Below are positions 43,054 through 59,798 of a stretch of 64,000 nt of DNA, one piece after another. The stretch spans positions 2,818,739 through 2,882,738 of the forward strand of contig OZ017767.1 of the NCBI GenBank assembly GCA_963969345.1. The letters are read 5' to 3'. Under the pieces are notes generated by a model that worked only from the letters and a program-made list of their open reading frames with translations, did no database searches and had not been told where the DNA came from. Source of the DNA: Turbatrix aceti. Lineage: Eukaryota > Nematoda > Chromadorea > Rhabditida > Panagrolaimidae. Each line of letters starts with the position of its first letter. Position 1 is the stretch's first letter. Both the position numbers and the translations under genes were made by a program.

Positions 43054-46000
43054 CTGGCTTGAGCCGAGCGCGGTGGGTTAGATTAACCAACCGTCAGCCA
43101 CCACGCGCATGCATGCGTCGTGGATCAATCCAGACCACAGAGAGTCGAGAGAGGGATTCCACGTTGCTTGCTGAAAAAGGGATAATTTTTTTTTGTTTTA
43201 TTCGGTACGTACTACGTTGACAGGTGGATAGGTGTCCGCGCGAGACAGGCAAAGCGAGCGAGACAGCTGTCGACACGCGTGTGTGTCCGCGCGAATGAGT
43301 GGATTTTTACGTGGGGAGGTAAATAAACAGCCAAGCCGGAATATATCCTTCCTGCCAGGTGACATCCAGTCCAAACATGGTATAGGTAACAATGGACAGG
43401 TGATTGGGCGGGTTTACAGGGCTCTGTGCCAGGTAAATACATAAATTTTGCACAGAATAATAAAATTTGGTTTTATGACTTTCAAAAAACAGAATCGCAT
43501 TTTTCAGATTTTTCAACCCTTTTTTGTTGTTTTTGGTTTTTCGGAAAAAAAAAATCACTTAAAAACCCGATCCCCACTCTTCGAGAAAAAATTGACTGTT
43601 CAATGTTAAACAGGATTTTCAAAAAAGGTGAACAAGGTAGAAAATGTCGAGTGAGCCGCAACCACCGACGACAAAGACAACGTCAAGCAAAAGCCCAAGA
43701 ATCGATGTTTTGGTTGTTCTCGCTCGTGTTTCTCGGGTTCTCGAGTCGAGTCAAGTCAAGTCTCGTCGGCAGCGCCCCCGGGCAGACAGAAAAACATGCA
43801 TTGTCACGCGTTGAATGAAATACAAGTGGTAGTCGAGCTGGAAGTCGCCTGCCAAATTTGTTCCTTCTCGACTGCTTTTTATGTGCCATTTTTGCAAATA
43901 AAGGAAAAACTAGTGGTTCTCACTGAATTTTTATTTTTTGAATTTTGAAAGCCGGAAGAAAAGTTGGAAAGGGGCGGACGACTGACTTGACACAAGACAG
44001 ACACCACGCAATCGCAAAAAAATTTGAAAGAAACTGTTTGCAAGCTTGTTTAAGCTTTTGTTGTTTAAACTTCTTTTTTTTCAGCGGTTTTTGGTTTTCA
44101 ACAAGCAGCTGTTAAACGAACGAACAAACGAACGCGAAATTTTTCAAACTAGATTTTTTGTGTACTTTTAAAAAATTTAATTGCTAGTTTTAAAAAATGA
44201 AACCAGCGTTTTTGAGAAAAGAGGAAAAAATTAAACGTGATATCAAATGACAAAATGATTGTACACAGAAAGAACAGGACGAACAGTTTTCACATGACAA
44301 CAGCAACCAAGCACCATCAAACAAGGGAAAAACGGGAAAAATGGGACCTCATGTTGCCTTGACGACGCCCTAAAAGACCTGGTCGGGAAAGCAGAGCACT
44401 CTGGAATGGATCCGAAAAGCGTGTCGTCTCATGCAGGCGGTATAAATTGAGTCATCCCCTGCAGAAGAGGCCCCTGATCGCGTCACACTGACCTCGGGGT
44501 GTGGTGATGGGTGTCACTTTGACGTACGTACGTGTATGGACTACTAACGAGGCGAGAGGCTATAAAATAGTAAAATAAAATAACATATGTACATGCACTC
44601 ATTTATCCTTGCGCATACATACATACGGGGCGGCGGCGATGGTGGTGGCGGTGGCGGTGGCGGTGGCGGTGGCGGGGGCGACAGCCAACTGTCAGCCGAA
44701 ACCAAACCAGACCACGCCTGTTATCCCCGCCGGGATGCGATGGACGATGGGGTCGAGTCAGTCGACGGAACAATAGCCTGAGTAAATAACAAGGTTTTGG
44801 AAGGGGGGCTCAAGACAAGAGAGGACAAGACGAGACAGGTACATGTTGGACACCTAATACGTCTCCCTGGGCTCCTGTATGCCTTCAAGGTCGTCAAACG
44901 ATGTCTTTTGAATGCTGACATGAGTGAGCGATGAACGATGAGCGACGCCTCATGTCCATTAAGTCGAGGAGCTTGATAGACTCCTATAAATAATATGTAC
45001 ACGCACGTTTGATGTGGAAAGAAAGAGAGAGAAACGTGTTGAAAAAAAGATGCGCAGGCGGTATGGGTCGTTTTGAAGAGAAGAAGCAATCAACGTTTTA
45101 CGCATCTGAATGGGCTACAAGCAATTTGGGCTACAGAAGCGTTCTGAATAGAAAATTATCGTGCTGAAGCCAGTTTGATACTAAATATCGTACTAATAAT
45201 AATGCGGCGCCATTCACTTTCCCAGTCATCTGGTTTTTGTTGAAGAATTGCAGACAAAAAATGTCTGGCTTAAATTTTTGGGGTCTGACTACAATTGAAT
45301 TTACATACAAAGTTTTACAGAAAAAGTGCACATGAGAAGCACTTGGCCGATAACAATTTATAATTACGGTTTTTTGAGTTTTCTAAATTGAAAAATGATT
45401 TTTTGTTTTTTGAACATTTTTTTTTCGTTTTTTTTGGCTTCCTTTAACATTTTTTTTTGTAAAAAAAGATTTTGTAGAAAAATTTTGCAAACATTTTAGA
45501 CTTTGTCATAGATTTTTTTGCAGTTTTACGTTTTTTTCGGGTTTTTTGTTGAAAAGCTTGCAGTGAAAATTGAACTTTTGATTTTTGTGTTCCTTTGTAA
45601 ATTTTCCTTAAAATTTTTTGCTGTGGTAGAAAACTTTTTTTCTAGCTTAAAAAATTTTAGTGAACCAAAGTTTTTGTACAAAAAAATTTTCAGATAATTT
45701 GCAAATAGAAAATTTTGACACATTTTAGCATCTTGTTGCAAATTATTCGGCAATTTCACTTTTTTTGATGATGCAATCAATTTTTATTTTGCGTATATTT
45801 TTTGGACTGTACTGTTTTTCTTTACTCTGGTCTTCAGGGCAGATAACTAACTGCTCATTTTTTTGCTGAAGTGGACAGTGCGGATTAGCAGACTCTTATC
45901 ACCACTTTTGCTTTCAACTGAAAGCTTATGCGCCTGACGACTTGCCAGCCTGGAGCTTTTCCGGCTGCCACCAGTGGTGGAAGGAAAAAAACAAATCAGT

Positions 46001-46291
46001 ATTGCGGGAAATGGACGACTGATTTTTACAGCCTTCACCTAAACCGAAGTATGTAGGTAGGTATTTATCACTTTATTGACACAGTGAATGGTCAGTTATT
46101 GGAACACAAAAACGATCGACTGCAATCAATCGTTGTGCTGTTAAAAAAAAAGATTTATTCTTATCGCCCGTGGTCTTTCTCGGCAGGCGCTCGTCAGGTC
46201 CTGTGACTCGGCAAAAGCGAAGAGAAGATAAAGTCGATAGGCGGAACTCGGGAAGGCGTTTGTACATAAATACATACGTCGCTGGCTGGCT
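43054..46291. other. Intergenic region between AKTIP and SCPEP1
   Basis: Divergent neighbours, so both promoters lie here. Contents: simple repeats, A/T-rich DNA at 43.9-44.3 and 45.35-45.8 kb, and several short frames without recognisable domains. No other gene is supported. Confidence 0.45.
44627..44682. repeat. GGTGGC microsatellite
   Basis: GGCGGC followed by about seven units of GGTGGC/GGCGGT on the plus strand. Confidence 0.85.
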
Positions 46292-46326
46292 TATAAACCC
46301 CCGTGTTGCCCCGGCCAGAGATCAGT
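46292..46326 (+). promoter_or_regulatory. Core promoter of the carboxypeptidase gene (TATA plus TCAGT)
   Basis: TATAAA at 46292-46297 and ATCAGTC with TCAGT at 46322-46326, spacing about 30 bases, 23 bases before the ATG. TCAGT is the arthropod-type initiator word. Confidence 0.65.
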
Positions 46327-46348
46327 CGATTTGACTTTCTTCGTTGTC

Positions 46349-47992
46349 ATGCTGTCGATCGGGATCGCTTCTACGCTGCTCGTCGCCCTGCTCCCGGGCT
46401 TGGTGACCGGCCAGGGCATCATCACCACTCCCAACGGCGTCCTCAACTACACCGAAGACTGGGGTTACGTCAACATTCGTCCCTATGCCCATACCTTCTG
46501 GTGGCTCTTCAAGGTGCCTTCGCAGCCAAACAGACCGCTAATTCTGTGGCTCCAAGGCGGTCCAGGCGCGGATTCGACTGGTTTCGGCAATTTTGAGGAA
46601 CTCGGACCCCTGCGCACGGATTTGACGGTTCGAAATTCCACCTGGCTGCAACTGGCGGATTTGGTGTTCGTTGACAACCCTGTTGGAGCTGGATTCAGCT
46701 ACACGACGCAGAACTCAGCTTTCACGACGAATGTCGAGCAAATTGGTGCGGATTTGGTTAACTGGGCAAAGGCGTTCTTCGCAGCGCATCCGGAGTACCA
46801 AAAACGGCCATTTTACCTGTTCTGCGAGTCGTATGGAGGAAAAATGACTGCCGAATTTGGAAAGCAACTCCAGGACGCGATCGACTCGAAGGCGATTAAT
46901 GTTACTTTGGCTGCTATCAATTTGGGTGATAGCTGGATCAGTCCGCTCGACTTTGTTGACTCGTGGGGCGAGTACCTGTATGCCACGGTGGGTTCTAAAT
47001 TTTTAAACCGTGTTTTGCAGTGTTGTCGGAAAAACCCGATTGAAACGTGCTTTTCGGACGTTGAGTTTTCAACGCAAAAAAAACCCAAAATTTTTTTACC
47101 AAAATGACAAATTTTTGCAAAAAAATACGAAAGTATACAAAATTTTGTTTACTAAAAAAAAATTTATTTAGCAGGTTTTTTATTTTTATTTTCAAACTAC
47201 AAAAAAATTACGGTTTCTTATTGAAATTTTGGGTTTTTTGATCGGTTTTCCCCGGATTTTCGAGTATTTTTTGAATCATTGGCGTTCACCATTGTTTATT
47301 TTCAGTCGTACCTCGACGGCAACCAACTGGCACAGTTCAGCCGAACAGCCGCCAAATGCCGAAAACTAGCCAGCGAAGACAAGTGGAGCAGCGCCACCGA
47401 CTGCTGGGGCGAGGCTGAAGAACAAATCGGAAGCTTCACCGACAACGTCGACTGGTACAACATCCTGTCCACCGTCAACACCGACTACCGCTACCGTCAA
47501 CTTACCAAGCCAGTCGACAGGCTTTTTGCAAAGTTCGTCAAGCCTCTGCAGTCCGACGCAGTCGACAGCCTCATGAACGGCCCAATGCGCAAGAAATTCG
47601 GCATTATCCCGCCAAATCTCCAATTTGGTGCCCAGTCGGGATTGGTTTTCCAGTATCAGTCAGGTGACTTTATGAAGTCCAACTACGACACCGTGGATAA
47701 CCTGCTCAACAGGGGTAAGCAGGTGAACGTGTACAACGGACAGCTGGATTTGATTTGTAATACTGTGGGCGTGGAAAAGTGGCTCCCGAGACTGACGTGG
47801 ACGGGACTCCGGGATTTCTTAAGCGCGGATAAGAAGACGACGTTTTCCTCTGATTCGCCGAGAAAGTTGTATGGATTCCACAAAAGTTACAAGAACCTGG
47901 GCTTTTATTACGTCCTGAAGGCGGGGCACATGGTCCCGGCGGACGCTCCCTGGCCAGCGCTTGATCTTGTCAAGCGGATTATTTCTGCGTGA
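46349..47992 (+). CDS. SCPEP1: Retinoid-inducible serine carboxypeptidase-like (S10 peptidase)
   Basis: Two exons, 46349-46987 and 47306-47992, phase 0; 441 residues, close to the ~450 of vertebrate SCPEP1. Residues 1-20 are a signal peptide ending near Val-Thr-Gly. The S10 landmarks are Trp-Leu-Gln-Gly-Gly-Pro-Gly (67-73), Asp-Asn-Pro-Val-Gly-Ala-Gly-Phe-Ser-Tyr, the nucleophile Ser161 in Cys-Glu-Ser-Tyr-Gly-Gly-Lys, Gly-Asp-Ser-Trp-Ile-Ser-Pro, Asn-Gly-Pro-(Met)-Arg-Lys-Lys, Asp361 in Asn-Gly-Gln-Leu-Asp-Leu-Ile, and His421 in Ala-Gly-His-Met-Val-Pro. The triad is complete, so an active lysosomal or secreted carboxypeptidase is expected. The oxyanion-region Gly before Glu-Ser is Cys here (Ser in human SCPEP1). 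Several Asn-x-Ser/Thr sites fit glycosylation. The gene converges on a minus-strand gene only 79 bp away. Confidence 0.94.
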
Positions 47993-48030
47993 TTAAATAA
48001 TTTTTTTTCGGATGTATAACATAAACTTCA

Positions 48031-48036
48031 TTTATT
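48031..48036 (-). terminator. Poly(A) signal of the small secreted-protein gene
   Basis: AATAAA on the minus strand 36 bases after the stop at 48072. It lies between two convergent genes. Confidence 0.6.
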
Positions 48037-48071
48037 GTGTGTTTGCTGGGGAAAAAAAGAAAAAATGGATT

Positions 48072-48776
48072 CTAAGAAGAATCCCCTTTAAAAACGCCGA
48101 TTTCATCGTTGAGCAGAACGTCCTGTTCCAGAAGCGCGGCCTGGAGCGCAGAACTGACGATTCGCCATTGACTGCCGCTGAGGAAGGCACTGCCGACGAG
48201 TTCGAGGGTCTGGTTGAGTTGGAGGGGTGTCAGACTTGAGCATCCTCCGCCGGAGGGAGTCGATGACTCGGGCTCCTCTGTCGTGGCAGAACCCGAAGAT
48301 TCCGTCGTATTGCAGACGTCAACGACAGTCCCAGCAACGACCACACCGTCTCCCGGACCTGCGTGGGCAGCATCGGTGACCACATTCAACTGGGTACCTG
48401 TAATACCTGTCGTGTCGACCTGCTGGGAGGGGGGAACGAGAATCGAGTTTTTCGAGAGCGCTTGGGTGATCTAAAATTTTTTATGAACACAGTTTTTATA
48501 CTTCATAAAAAATGTGCCAACCGCCTGTTTGATAGCCCGCTTCGCAGCAGCCGTTGCAGCGGTCAGACTAGCTGCCTGCCCGACACTCGGAGCACTCGGA
48601 GGCACCGGAGCCGTCCACTGAACCGGCGGAGCGTACTGGATGACAAAAAGTGGGTTAGTCGTAAATTCGGTGTCCCCGAGTTGTCCGTCGGAGCCTCCGC
48701 CACCTGGAGAAGGTAAGCAGGCCAGGGCTGGGCCGAGGAAGGCTAGGCAGAGGAAGAGACGGAATTGGACGACCAT
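48072..48776 (-). CDS. Small secreted protein, family not recognised
   Basis: Two exons, 48776-48522 and 48470-48072, phase 0 across a 51-bp intron (GTTGGC...TTTTAG); 217 residues. Residues 1-19 form a clear signal peptide ending Gly-Pro-Ala-Leu-Ala. The mature part is Gly/Pro/Ser/Thr/Val-rich, has few Cys (three or four), and includes an Ala-rich helix around residues 68-85 that continues into exon 2 and a Leu/Ala-rich helix near the end. TATATAA at 48831-48824 lies about 50 bases upstream of the ATG and a poly(A) signal follows the stop, so a real transcription unit is likely. I cannot infer function; a taxon-restricted secreted or cuticular/matrix protein is possible. Confidence 0.7.
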
Positions 48777-48823
48777 GTTGGGAGATGAAAGTGGACTGAT
48801 GCCATGGATGCCGGAAGCGGGAG

Positions 48824-48831
48824 TTATATAC
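48824..48831 (-). promoter_or_regulatory. TATA box of the small secreted-protein gene
   Basis: TATATAAC on the minus strand, about 50 bases before the ATG at 48776. Confidence 0.6.
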
Positions 48832-50071
48832 CCTTCCGGCAGGTGGACACGTGTTTGTTTACTCGCCAAATATCCCGTTGAAGAAAGCGTTGAAAGCGTT
48901 AACGACTGTGTACACATTGTTTGCCGACGACTTCCGTGAAGTCCTATCCTAGCTCGTCTAATAAGACTCCAAACAAAGTTTCACGTAGAAAAGTTGTCAA
49001 ATAACGGCCGCAACTCACCTGACAATGACCGTCTGCCGGAGCTCCTCACCGAGCGTTATGCAAACAAAAAACTTTGTCTGAAGAAAAAAATTGAAGATTG
49101 AAAAATGCATTTTTTTCTAAAATTGAGCATCTTCTTTTTTGAAAAAAAATTAAAATTCTAATCAACTTTTAAAGTTTTTTTTTTAATTTAAAAAAAATTC
49201 TTTAAAAATTGATTGAAATTTTAAAATCTTAAAAACACTTTTAAATTGAATTAAAAAAAATATTTTTTTTGCGTTTTTGAAAAAAATATTTTTAAATTTA
49301 TAAAAAAAATAAATTGACTTTTTTACCCGAACCCCAACCCCCCACCCCTCTCCACAGTATGACACCGTATTTTATGATGGTATTTCTAATCATAGCTCGC
49401 ATGCAGCAACAACAAAAAAAAACGAAGGAAAGAATAAGAGAAAAAAATGATGAACCAACGAAGAGAGAAATCGAGAAGTCGGTGGTCGGTCATACAAGTC
49501 ATCAAAAACAATAACGTACAAAAAAAAATATAGTACAACAATTGGGGAGGGGGTCTACCGTAGTACCATCCCCGCAGGAAACAGTACGACGGCACAATTG
49601 AAGGAGCTGCTAGCATTATTATTTCTTAGAGAAATGGGCCCGGAAAAGTTGGCTTCGGAATGAAAAAAAAAAATTAATTATAGCAGAAAAATTTTTTTGA
49701 TGATTTTTAGCTTTTGATTTTTTTGGTCGTTTTGCGGGTTTTGAAATTTTTAGTAGGTTTTTTTCCAAAAATTTACAAAATGGGTTGGATTTTGTTTTGT
49801 TTTCGGGGCAAAAGGCGTCGGTCGGTCGGTCGGCGAAGGTGGAAGGTGTCGGGTCGGATCGGGTGGGTGGATGGATGGGCATGCTGCTGCATAGGGGGAT
49901 GGGGGAAAGTTGGATGGACGCCGTGTGCCAAGATGAGGATCATCGTGCCCTCGAAGAAATCAAGTCGACAGTAAAAAGTCGAAGTTTTCCCAAAAGAAAA
50001 AAGTGTAGATTGTCGGGTAATGGAGCTGCCCAAAAAAATCGGTGCAGGTCCCCCAGGATTCAGATTCTGGT
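48832..50071. other. Intergenic region
   Basis: A/T-rich at 49080-49320 and 49640-49780. A GGTCGGTCGGTCGG tetramer run lies near 49818-49835. No gene supported. Confidence 0.45.
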
Positions 50072-50957
50072 TCAGGAAGTCGCAGAAGCCGACGACGGCA
50101 TCGTGGTGTGGTTGTTCTGTGGAGCACTCATGTAGCCAAACTTGGCCCGCTTATTGGCCGGCTGATCGGAAGAGGAGTTATCCGTCGACAGAGCGGGCGA
50201 AGATACGCCAGACGAAGGAGCAGACATCGCCGCGGGCTGGAGGTTCGGCGTCGCGTTTGCCGTCGCTGCAGCGTGAGCCGCGGCCGTAAGAATACTCGGC
50301 GGAGAGAGAAAGGACCTACGCTTAAACGACGGCGCCAACGACGCTGTCGTCGAAGCAGCAGTCGACGTTGATCTGTAACAAAAAAAATGGTTGCAAAAGG
50401 TGAGCTTGGCCCCTTTTTTCAGATTTTTTTCGGCAAAAAAAAAGATTGCCAAATTTTAAAATAATTTTTTTTTATTTTAAAATTTGTTTCACAGCTTTGC
50501 AAATTTTTAAAAAGAAATAAATTTTTCTTTACAAAATTATTTTGTGTAAACAAAAAATTCGAACATTTTTTTTAAATTCAATGTTCAACATTTTTTACAC
50601 AAACTTTTTCCAACTTCTTTTTTAATTTGAAATTCATTTTTTAGCAGAATTAAAAAAATTAAAATTTTACTTTAATAAAACTTTTCAAATAATTTTTTTT
50701 TCATAAAAATTATTTTTTTTATTGTAAAATATTTTTTTTACATTAAAAAAAAATATTCTTCTTACACTTTTTTATAAAATTTTTTCTTACATTTTTTTAC
50801 ACAAAATAAAAAAAAATTTGGTCAACCAAGCCACCACAGAAAAAAAATCTAACTTACGCTTTGGGATCTCTGGAAGGCGCCAGCCCGTTGGGGTTGGAAG
50901 CGATCGGATGCTCCACCGGAAGCTGTGCGGCAGGGCGAGTGTCGAACGTCGCCGCTG
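50072..50957 (-). CDS. Two orphan exons, Ala/Ser-rich with a basic NKRAK motif
   Basis: Exon-like pieces 50957 (or 50954) to 50858 and 50372-50072 on the minus strand. The first has an acceptor (CAGCAG) and a GTAAGT donor; the second has a TTACAG acceptor and ends in a stop. They join in one open frame (GC|A) giving about 130 residues rich in Ala, Ser, Thr and Pro with Asn-Lys-Arg-Ala-Lys-Phe-Gly-Tyr near the end. No start codon or upstream exon was found. They lie 0.6 kb downstream of the poly(A) polymerase stop on the same strand, so they may be alternative 3' exons of that gene or a separate small gene. Confidence 0.4.
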
Positions 50958-51589
50958 CTGAAAATCACGCGGTCAAAAACAAAAAAGAAATCAATTATCA
51001 CCGCCAATCAACAAAAAAATTGATCAGATCGGGTAGGCGAGGCCAGTTAGTCGAATGTGCGATTCTTTTCTTCTTTTTTTGTGCTTTATATAATCTTATA
51101 ATAATAATTACGAATGACAAAAGGAAACAGGTACAAAACAAAAAAGAACCGAGGCGGGGCACGTCTGCCATAGAGTAAGGCCGAGCGAGGCGAGGCGAAG
51201 AAGAAGAACAAGAACAAGAACAACAAGAAGATCATCAGAAGAGTAACAAGAGCCTAGGAAAGCAAGGCAAAGTGCAACGGCAGAGAGAGGAGGTCAAATC
51301 ACCCGTCAGTCATCAAAAAAAGTAATTGCGCGTCATCTTTTTAGTACCTGTGGCAATCAATCAAAACACAAAAACAGGAGAGAGTATGTACTTCGTATCA
51401 TCGAGGAGGATTCAAGAACAGACTTATAAAAAATAAATAATGAATATTTTTTGGGAAGAGTTTTTTTTACAACTTTTTACGATTTTTTGGGGTTTTCGGA
51501 ATGTGGTCAAACTGAAAAACAAAAAAAAACAACAAACATGTTGTTTTTTGAAAGAAAAGTGACAACAGAGAAGGCTCGCTCGCCGCCAG
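50958..51589. other. Spacer downstream of the poly(A) polymerase stop
   Basis: A/T-rich with AAGAAC repeats (51195-51230). No AATAAA could be pinned to the gene end with confidence. Confidence 0.4.
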
Positions 51590-56916
<5,327 letters not shown>

Positions 56917-58240
56917 GATGGAAGATTGTCGTCGCTTGATGGACGTATTTACACGCACAGCAACAACAACAAGGAGAAGAACAACTTCAACAGCCCAAGA
57001 CTACACGTGGTTTGAACTCCCGCATTTGTTGACACCACGAGCTCTTGCGAAGACTGTGAGTGTCAAAAAAAACTGAAAAAAACGAGCTAAATCTGTTAAA
57101 GTGAAAAAAATGTGAAAATCATTCGCCATCCAAGCGAAATGATGACAAAAGGCCCGTGGCCGCAGAAAAAAAAACACGAAAGCGCGCGAAACAAAAGCAG
57201 AGTAAAAAACTCTCCAAGTTGTGCTCACGCCTGTTACGCGCACACACACCACACGCAACCAGCATCATAACTCCGGTGAAGACAAAAAAAAGCTAGGTGA
57301 TAGTAACGATGCCAAGCCCAGAGAAAGCGTGACATCCGTTGGAACCGGCCCAAAAACATGACAAGAGACAAGAAAAAGTTAGCTGTCCATCTTCCAAAAA
57401 CAGAATGAAAAGAGAAGGCATGAAAATCGCTTTCGCGACGAAGAACAGTCGATCGCTTCAAAACCGTCTGCGGAAAGACGCACGCGGCGTTTACGATTCC
57501 TTCCCTGCTGTGTGTATCCCCTTGTCTGGCGCACTCTACAATTTTTGTTGTCTTTCGTTGGCCAACGCGCGTTCTTTTTCCAGTTTTGCGCGTTTTTGAC
57601 CATTCAAACAAAACTTTCTACGGCATGCACACTTGCTAGTTCACGATGGCGCCTGCTGTTGTTCCCTGGATGCAAGGTGGTGCAAACTAATTACGATGAA
57701 AATGTGCACTTCTTGACTGACCGACCGACCGAAAAAGTACATTTGCACTTGGGAAAACATCGTCGAAGGCGTCAAACAACGAAGTGACTTCCAAGTGCTG
57801 GGATATGACGAGTCTGAGAAAGAGAAAGCACCCCTGTGGCGATGAAGATGATTCAGGGAGGGTAATGTACTCGGAAATGTCTGGAAATACGGTTACAGCA
57901 TTTTTTATACATAAATAAATAGAGTCTCGGCGTACTGTGGGAATTATTTTTTACGATCAAATGAGATTTTTGAAAATTACTATTTATTTATTAAAAAAAA
58001 AAGAAAAAAAAATGAGATGCTCATTGACGGCTATTAATTTTGGCATTCTGCAGACGATGTGCATGCCTTTGTTTCAGTCATTAATTAGCCTCACGTTTTG
58101 TTAAGTCGATGGATGATGCCGCGACCAAGGACGAGGCCGATGCCGCCGAAGTGACCATAAAGGCCAGGCAGATGCAACTTGATGGCATATTCGGAGAAAA
58201 TTCGAATTATAAAAAAAACTGTCTGGTGAATTTTTATGCT
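56917..58240. other. Region upstream of poly(A) polymerase
   Basis: Contains the presumed poly(A) polymerase promoter. Plus- and minus-strand frames at 57.0-57.8 kb overlap and show no domain. A short plus-strand frame starting ATG 58109 begins Asp/Ala/Glu-rich for about 35 codons and then runs into the tandem repeat at 58240-58480; I do not regard it as a supported gene. Confidence 0.4.
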
Positions 58241-58480
58241 TCAATGAGTCAGAATCGGTTACGATCACTTTTTCCGATTACGATCAAAGTGAACGTTATC
58301 GAATTTTTGTGCAAAGAATGCAACTTGGTTCTTGCAACGACAATCAACCGTCGTTTCCTGATTACGATAATTCAGTTTTCGTGCAAAGACAATGACTTGG
58401 GTCCTGCAACGACAGTCAGTCATCTTCCGAATTTTCGTGTAGAGACCACGAATTGACTCCTGTAACGACAGTTATTCACC
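58240..58480. repeat. Decayed ~65-bp tandem repeat
   Basis: Three units with CTTGCAACGACAATCA, CCTGCAACGACAGTCA and CCTGTAACGACAGTTA at about 58337, 58402 and 58461, each preceded by a TTTCGTGCAAAGA-like word. Confidence 0.6.
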
Positions 58481-58932
58481 GTGCACCGATCTACGTGCAC
58501 TGAAGCTTGTGTCCAAGATGTCAGATGTGTCATGCATCCGGCGGACAACAAAATGACCCGATTAGTAGCTCATCATCTCGGCTATACTAATCAACTCGAG
58601 ACTGGAAAACATAACATGTTTTCCCCGCCAACGCAGCTTCCGATTTTTTTTTAAACGTTAAATGTTGCAACCAAAATTGCCCTCATAATAATCCCCGTTT
58701 CGTAGTCAGCCAGTCGCTCGTCTCCGGTGCACCAAGACGATGATGATGATGATGTTGGGGGGCGCCGAGCCGAGTGGGAGGCCCGTGCAACAACCAGCTG
58801 GCCATCTGGGCAGGGCAATGCTCGCGCGCCGGTGCCGTCAATAAAGCGAGACTTGTCAATTTACGCATTGCATTCATTCAGCAGTTTCGTATCGCTTGAG
58901 GTTTACGTTTACGTTTATGGAAACGTCACTCG

Positions 58933-58940
58933 TATATAAA
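58933..58940 (+). promoter_or_regulatory. TATA box
   Basis: TATATAAA, about 100 bases upstream of the ATG at 59041, followed by GC-rich leader sequence. Confidence 0.6.
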
Positions 58941-59040
58941 TACCGAGTACTCGTGTTTACGGTCGCCTCGCCTCGATGATTGTGTTCTGGAGAGGAGGAG
59001 AGACCGGGCGAGTGTTTGCTTTCTTGGATTTTTTTGTGCC

Positions 59041-59105
59041 ATGGAACCAACCGGAAGGGTTAATCTGGTCGACGTGGATAATGAATGTGAATGGCTTACG
59101 GCTAT
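59041..59105 (+). CDS. Probable first coding exon of a gene running right
   Basis: ATG in a strong context (TGCCATGG) downstream of a TATA box opens 21 codons plus two bases (Met-Glu-Pro-Thr-Gly-Arg-Val-Asn-Leu...) and then meets a good donor, GTACGT at 59106-59111. Unspliced, it would stop at 59127 after 28 residues. The following DNA is non-coding and then taken up by the BEL/Pao element, so the rest of the gene would lie beyond 63.1 kb, perhaps outside the window. The protein is not identifiable from 21 residues. It could instead be a short upstream ORF. Confidence 0.4.
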
Positions 59106-59318
59106 GTACGTGAATATCCTAAAATAACAGACACTTAAAATATTTGCGAAATGTTACGGGACAAAGTTGGAAATGTTGCATTTTTGATCGTTTATTTTTT
59201 TTGTTGGATTAACAAAATCTTATTAACGTATGTAATTTGTAATTTTGTAATTCATGGCGTCGACCAGGTTTTACGTATGTAAATGAAATAAAATTATAAT
59301 AATTTAATTTACCGGTTC

Positions 59319-59730
59319 TGTCGCTACGCGAGCGTAATTTCCCTCGCAATGCGCGCGCGCGCCTCGGTCCTCTCGCGATGGCGGGAGTCCAACCCCCATG
59401 GCGCGCAATTGCTTCCCCTTTTCTCTTTGTTGTTCCGTTATTATTGTCTGTCCTGCTCCCGTTTTTTGGCCGCGCTCTTCTTTATCATCTGGCCTATTTT
59501 TGTTGTTGTTGTTGTCCTTTATTACTTGTTGTGAGTGATAAAGATACTCGATATTTCTCTGCCTATTTCGCCACCCAGGTACGCGCTGCACCGTGCCGCG
59601 ACCTGCTACCTACAACTCCCTCCACGACTCGCCTCGAACCCGCGCCCACGAGCGCGTTCGGTGAGTCCCTTGTCGTCCTTTCGCGCCCCTTCTTCCGGCG
59701 CCCCCTCTTTTCAGTGGTGACAGCGCCACA
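59319..59730 (+). repeat. Left LTR of the BEL/Pao element
   Basis: 412 bp, starts TGTCGCTACGCGAGCG, ends GACAGCGCCACA. Matches the right LTR at offset 3375 throughout. Contains an alternating GC tract at about 59350-59362. Confidence 0.93.
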
Positions 59731-59733
59731 TTG

Positions 59734-59747
59734 TGGTGCATCGAACC
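59734..59747 (+). other. Primer binding site, tRNA-Gly type
   Basis: TGGTGCATCG starts three bases after the LTR and is complementary to the 3' end (with CCA) of a typical metazoan tRNA-Gly(GCC). The next bases diverge. The tRNA assignment is from memory of that sequence class and is moderately certain. Confidence 0.6.
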
Positions 59748-59798
59748 TCGATCAACTCGTCAAGTCCCGCGTGGCATCCCGAGCACTTAATCACAGCC

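Noticed and set aside
44587..44781. Plus-strand frame with a poly-Gly run
   Set aside because: Produced by the GGTGGC microsatellite.
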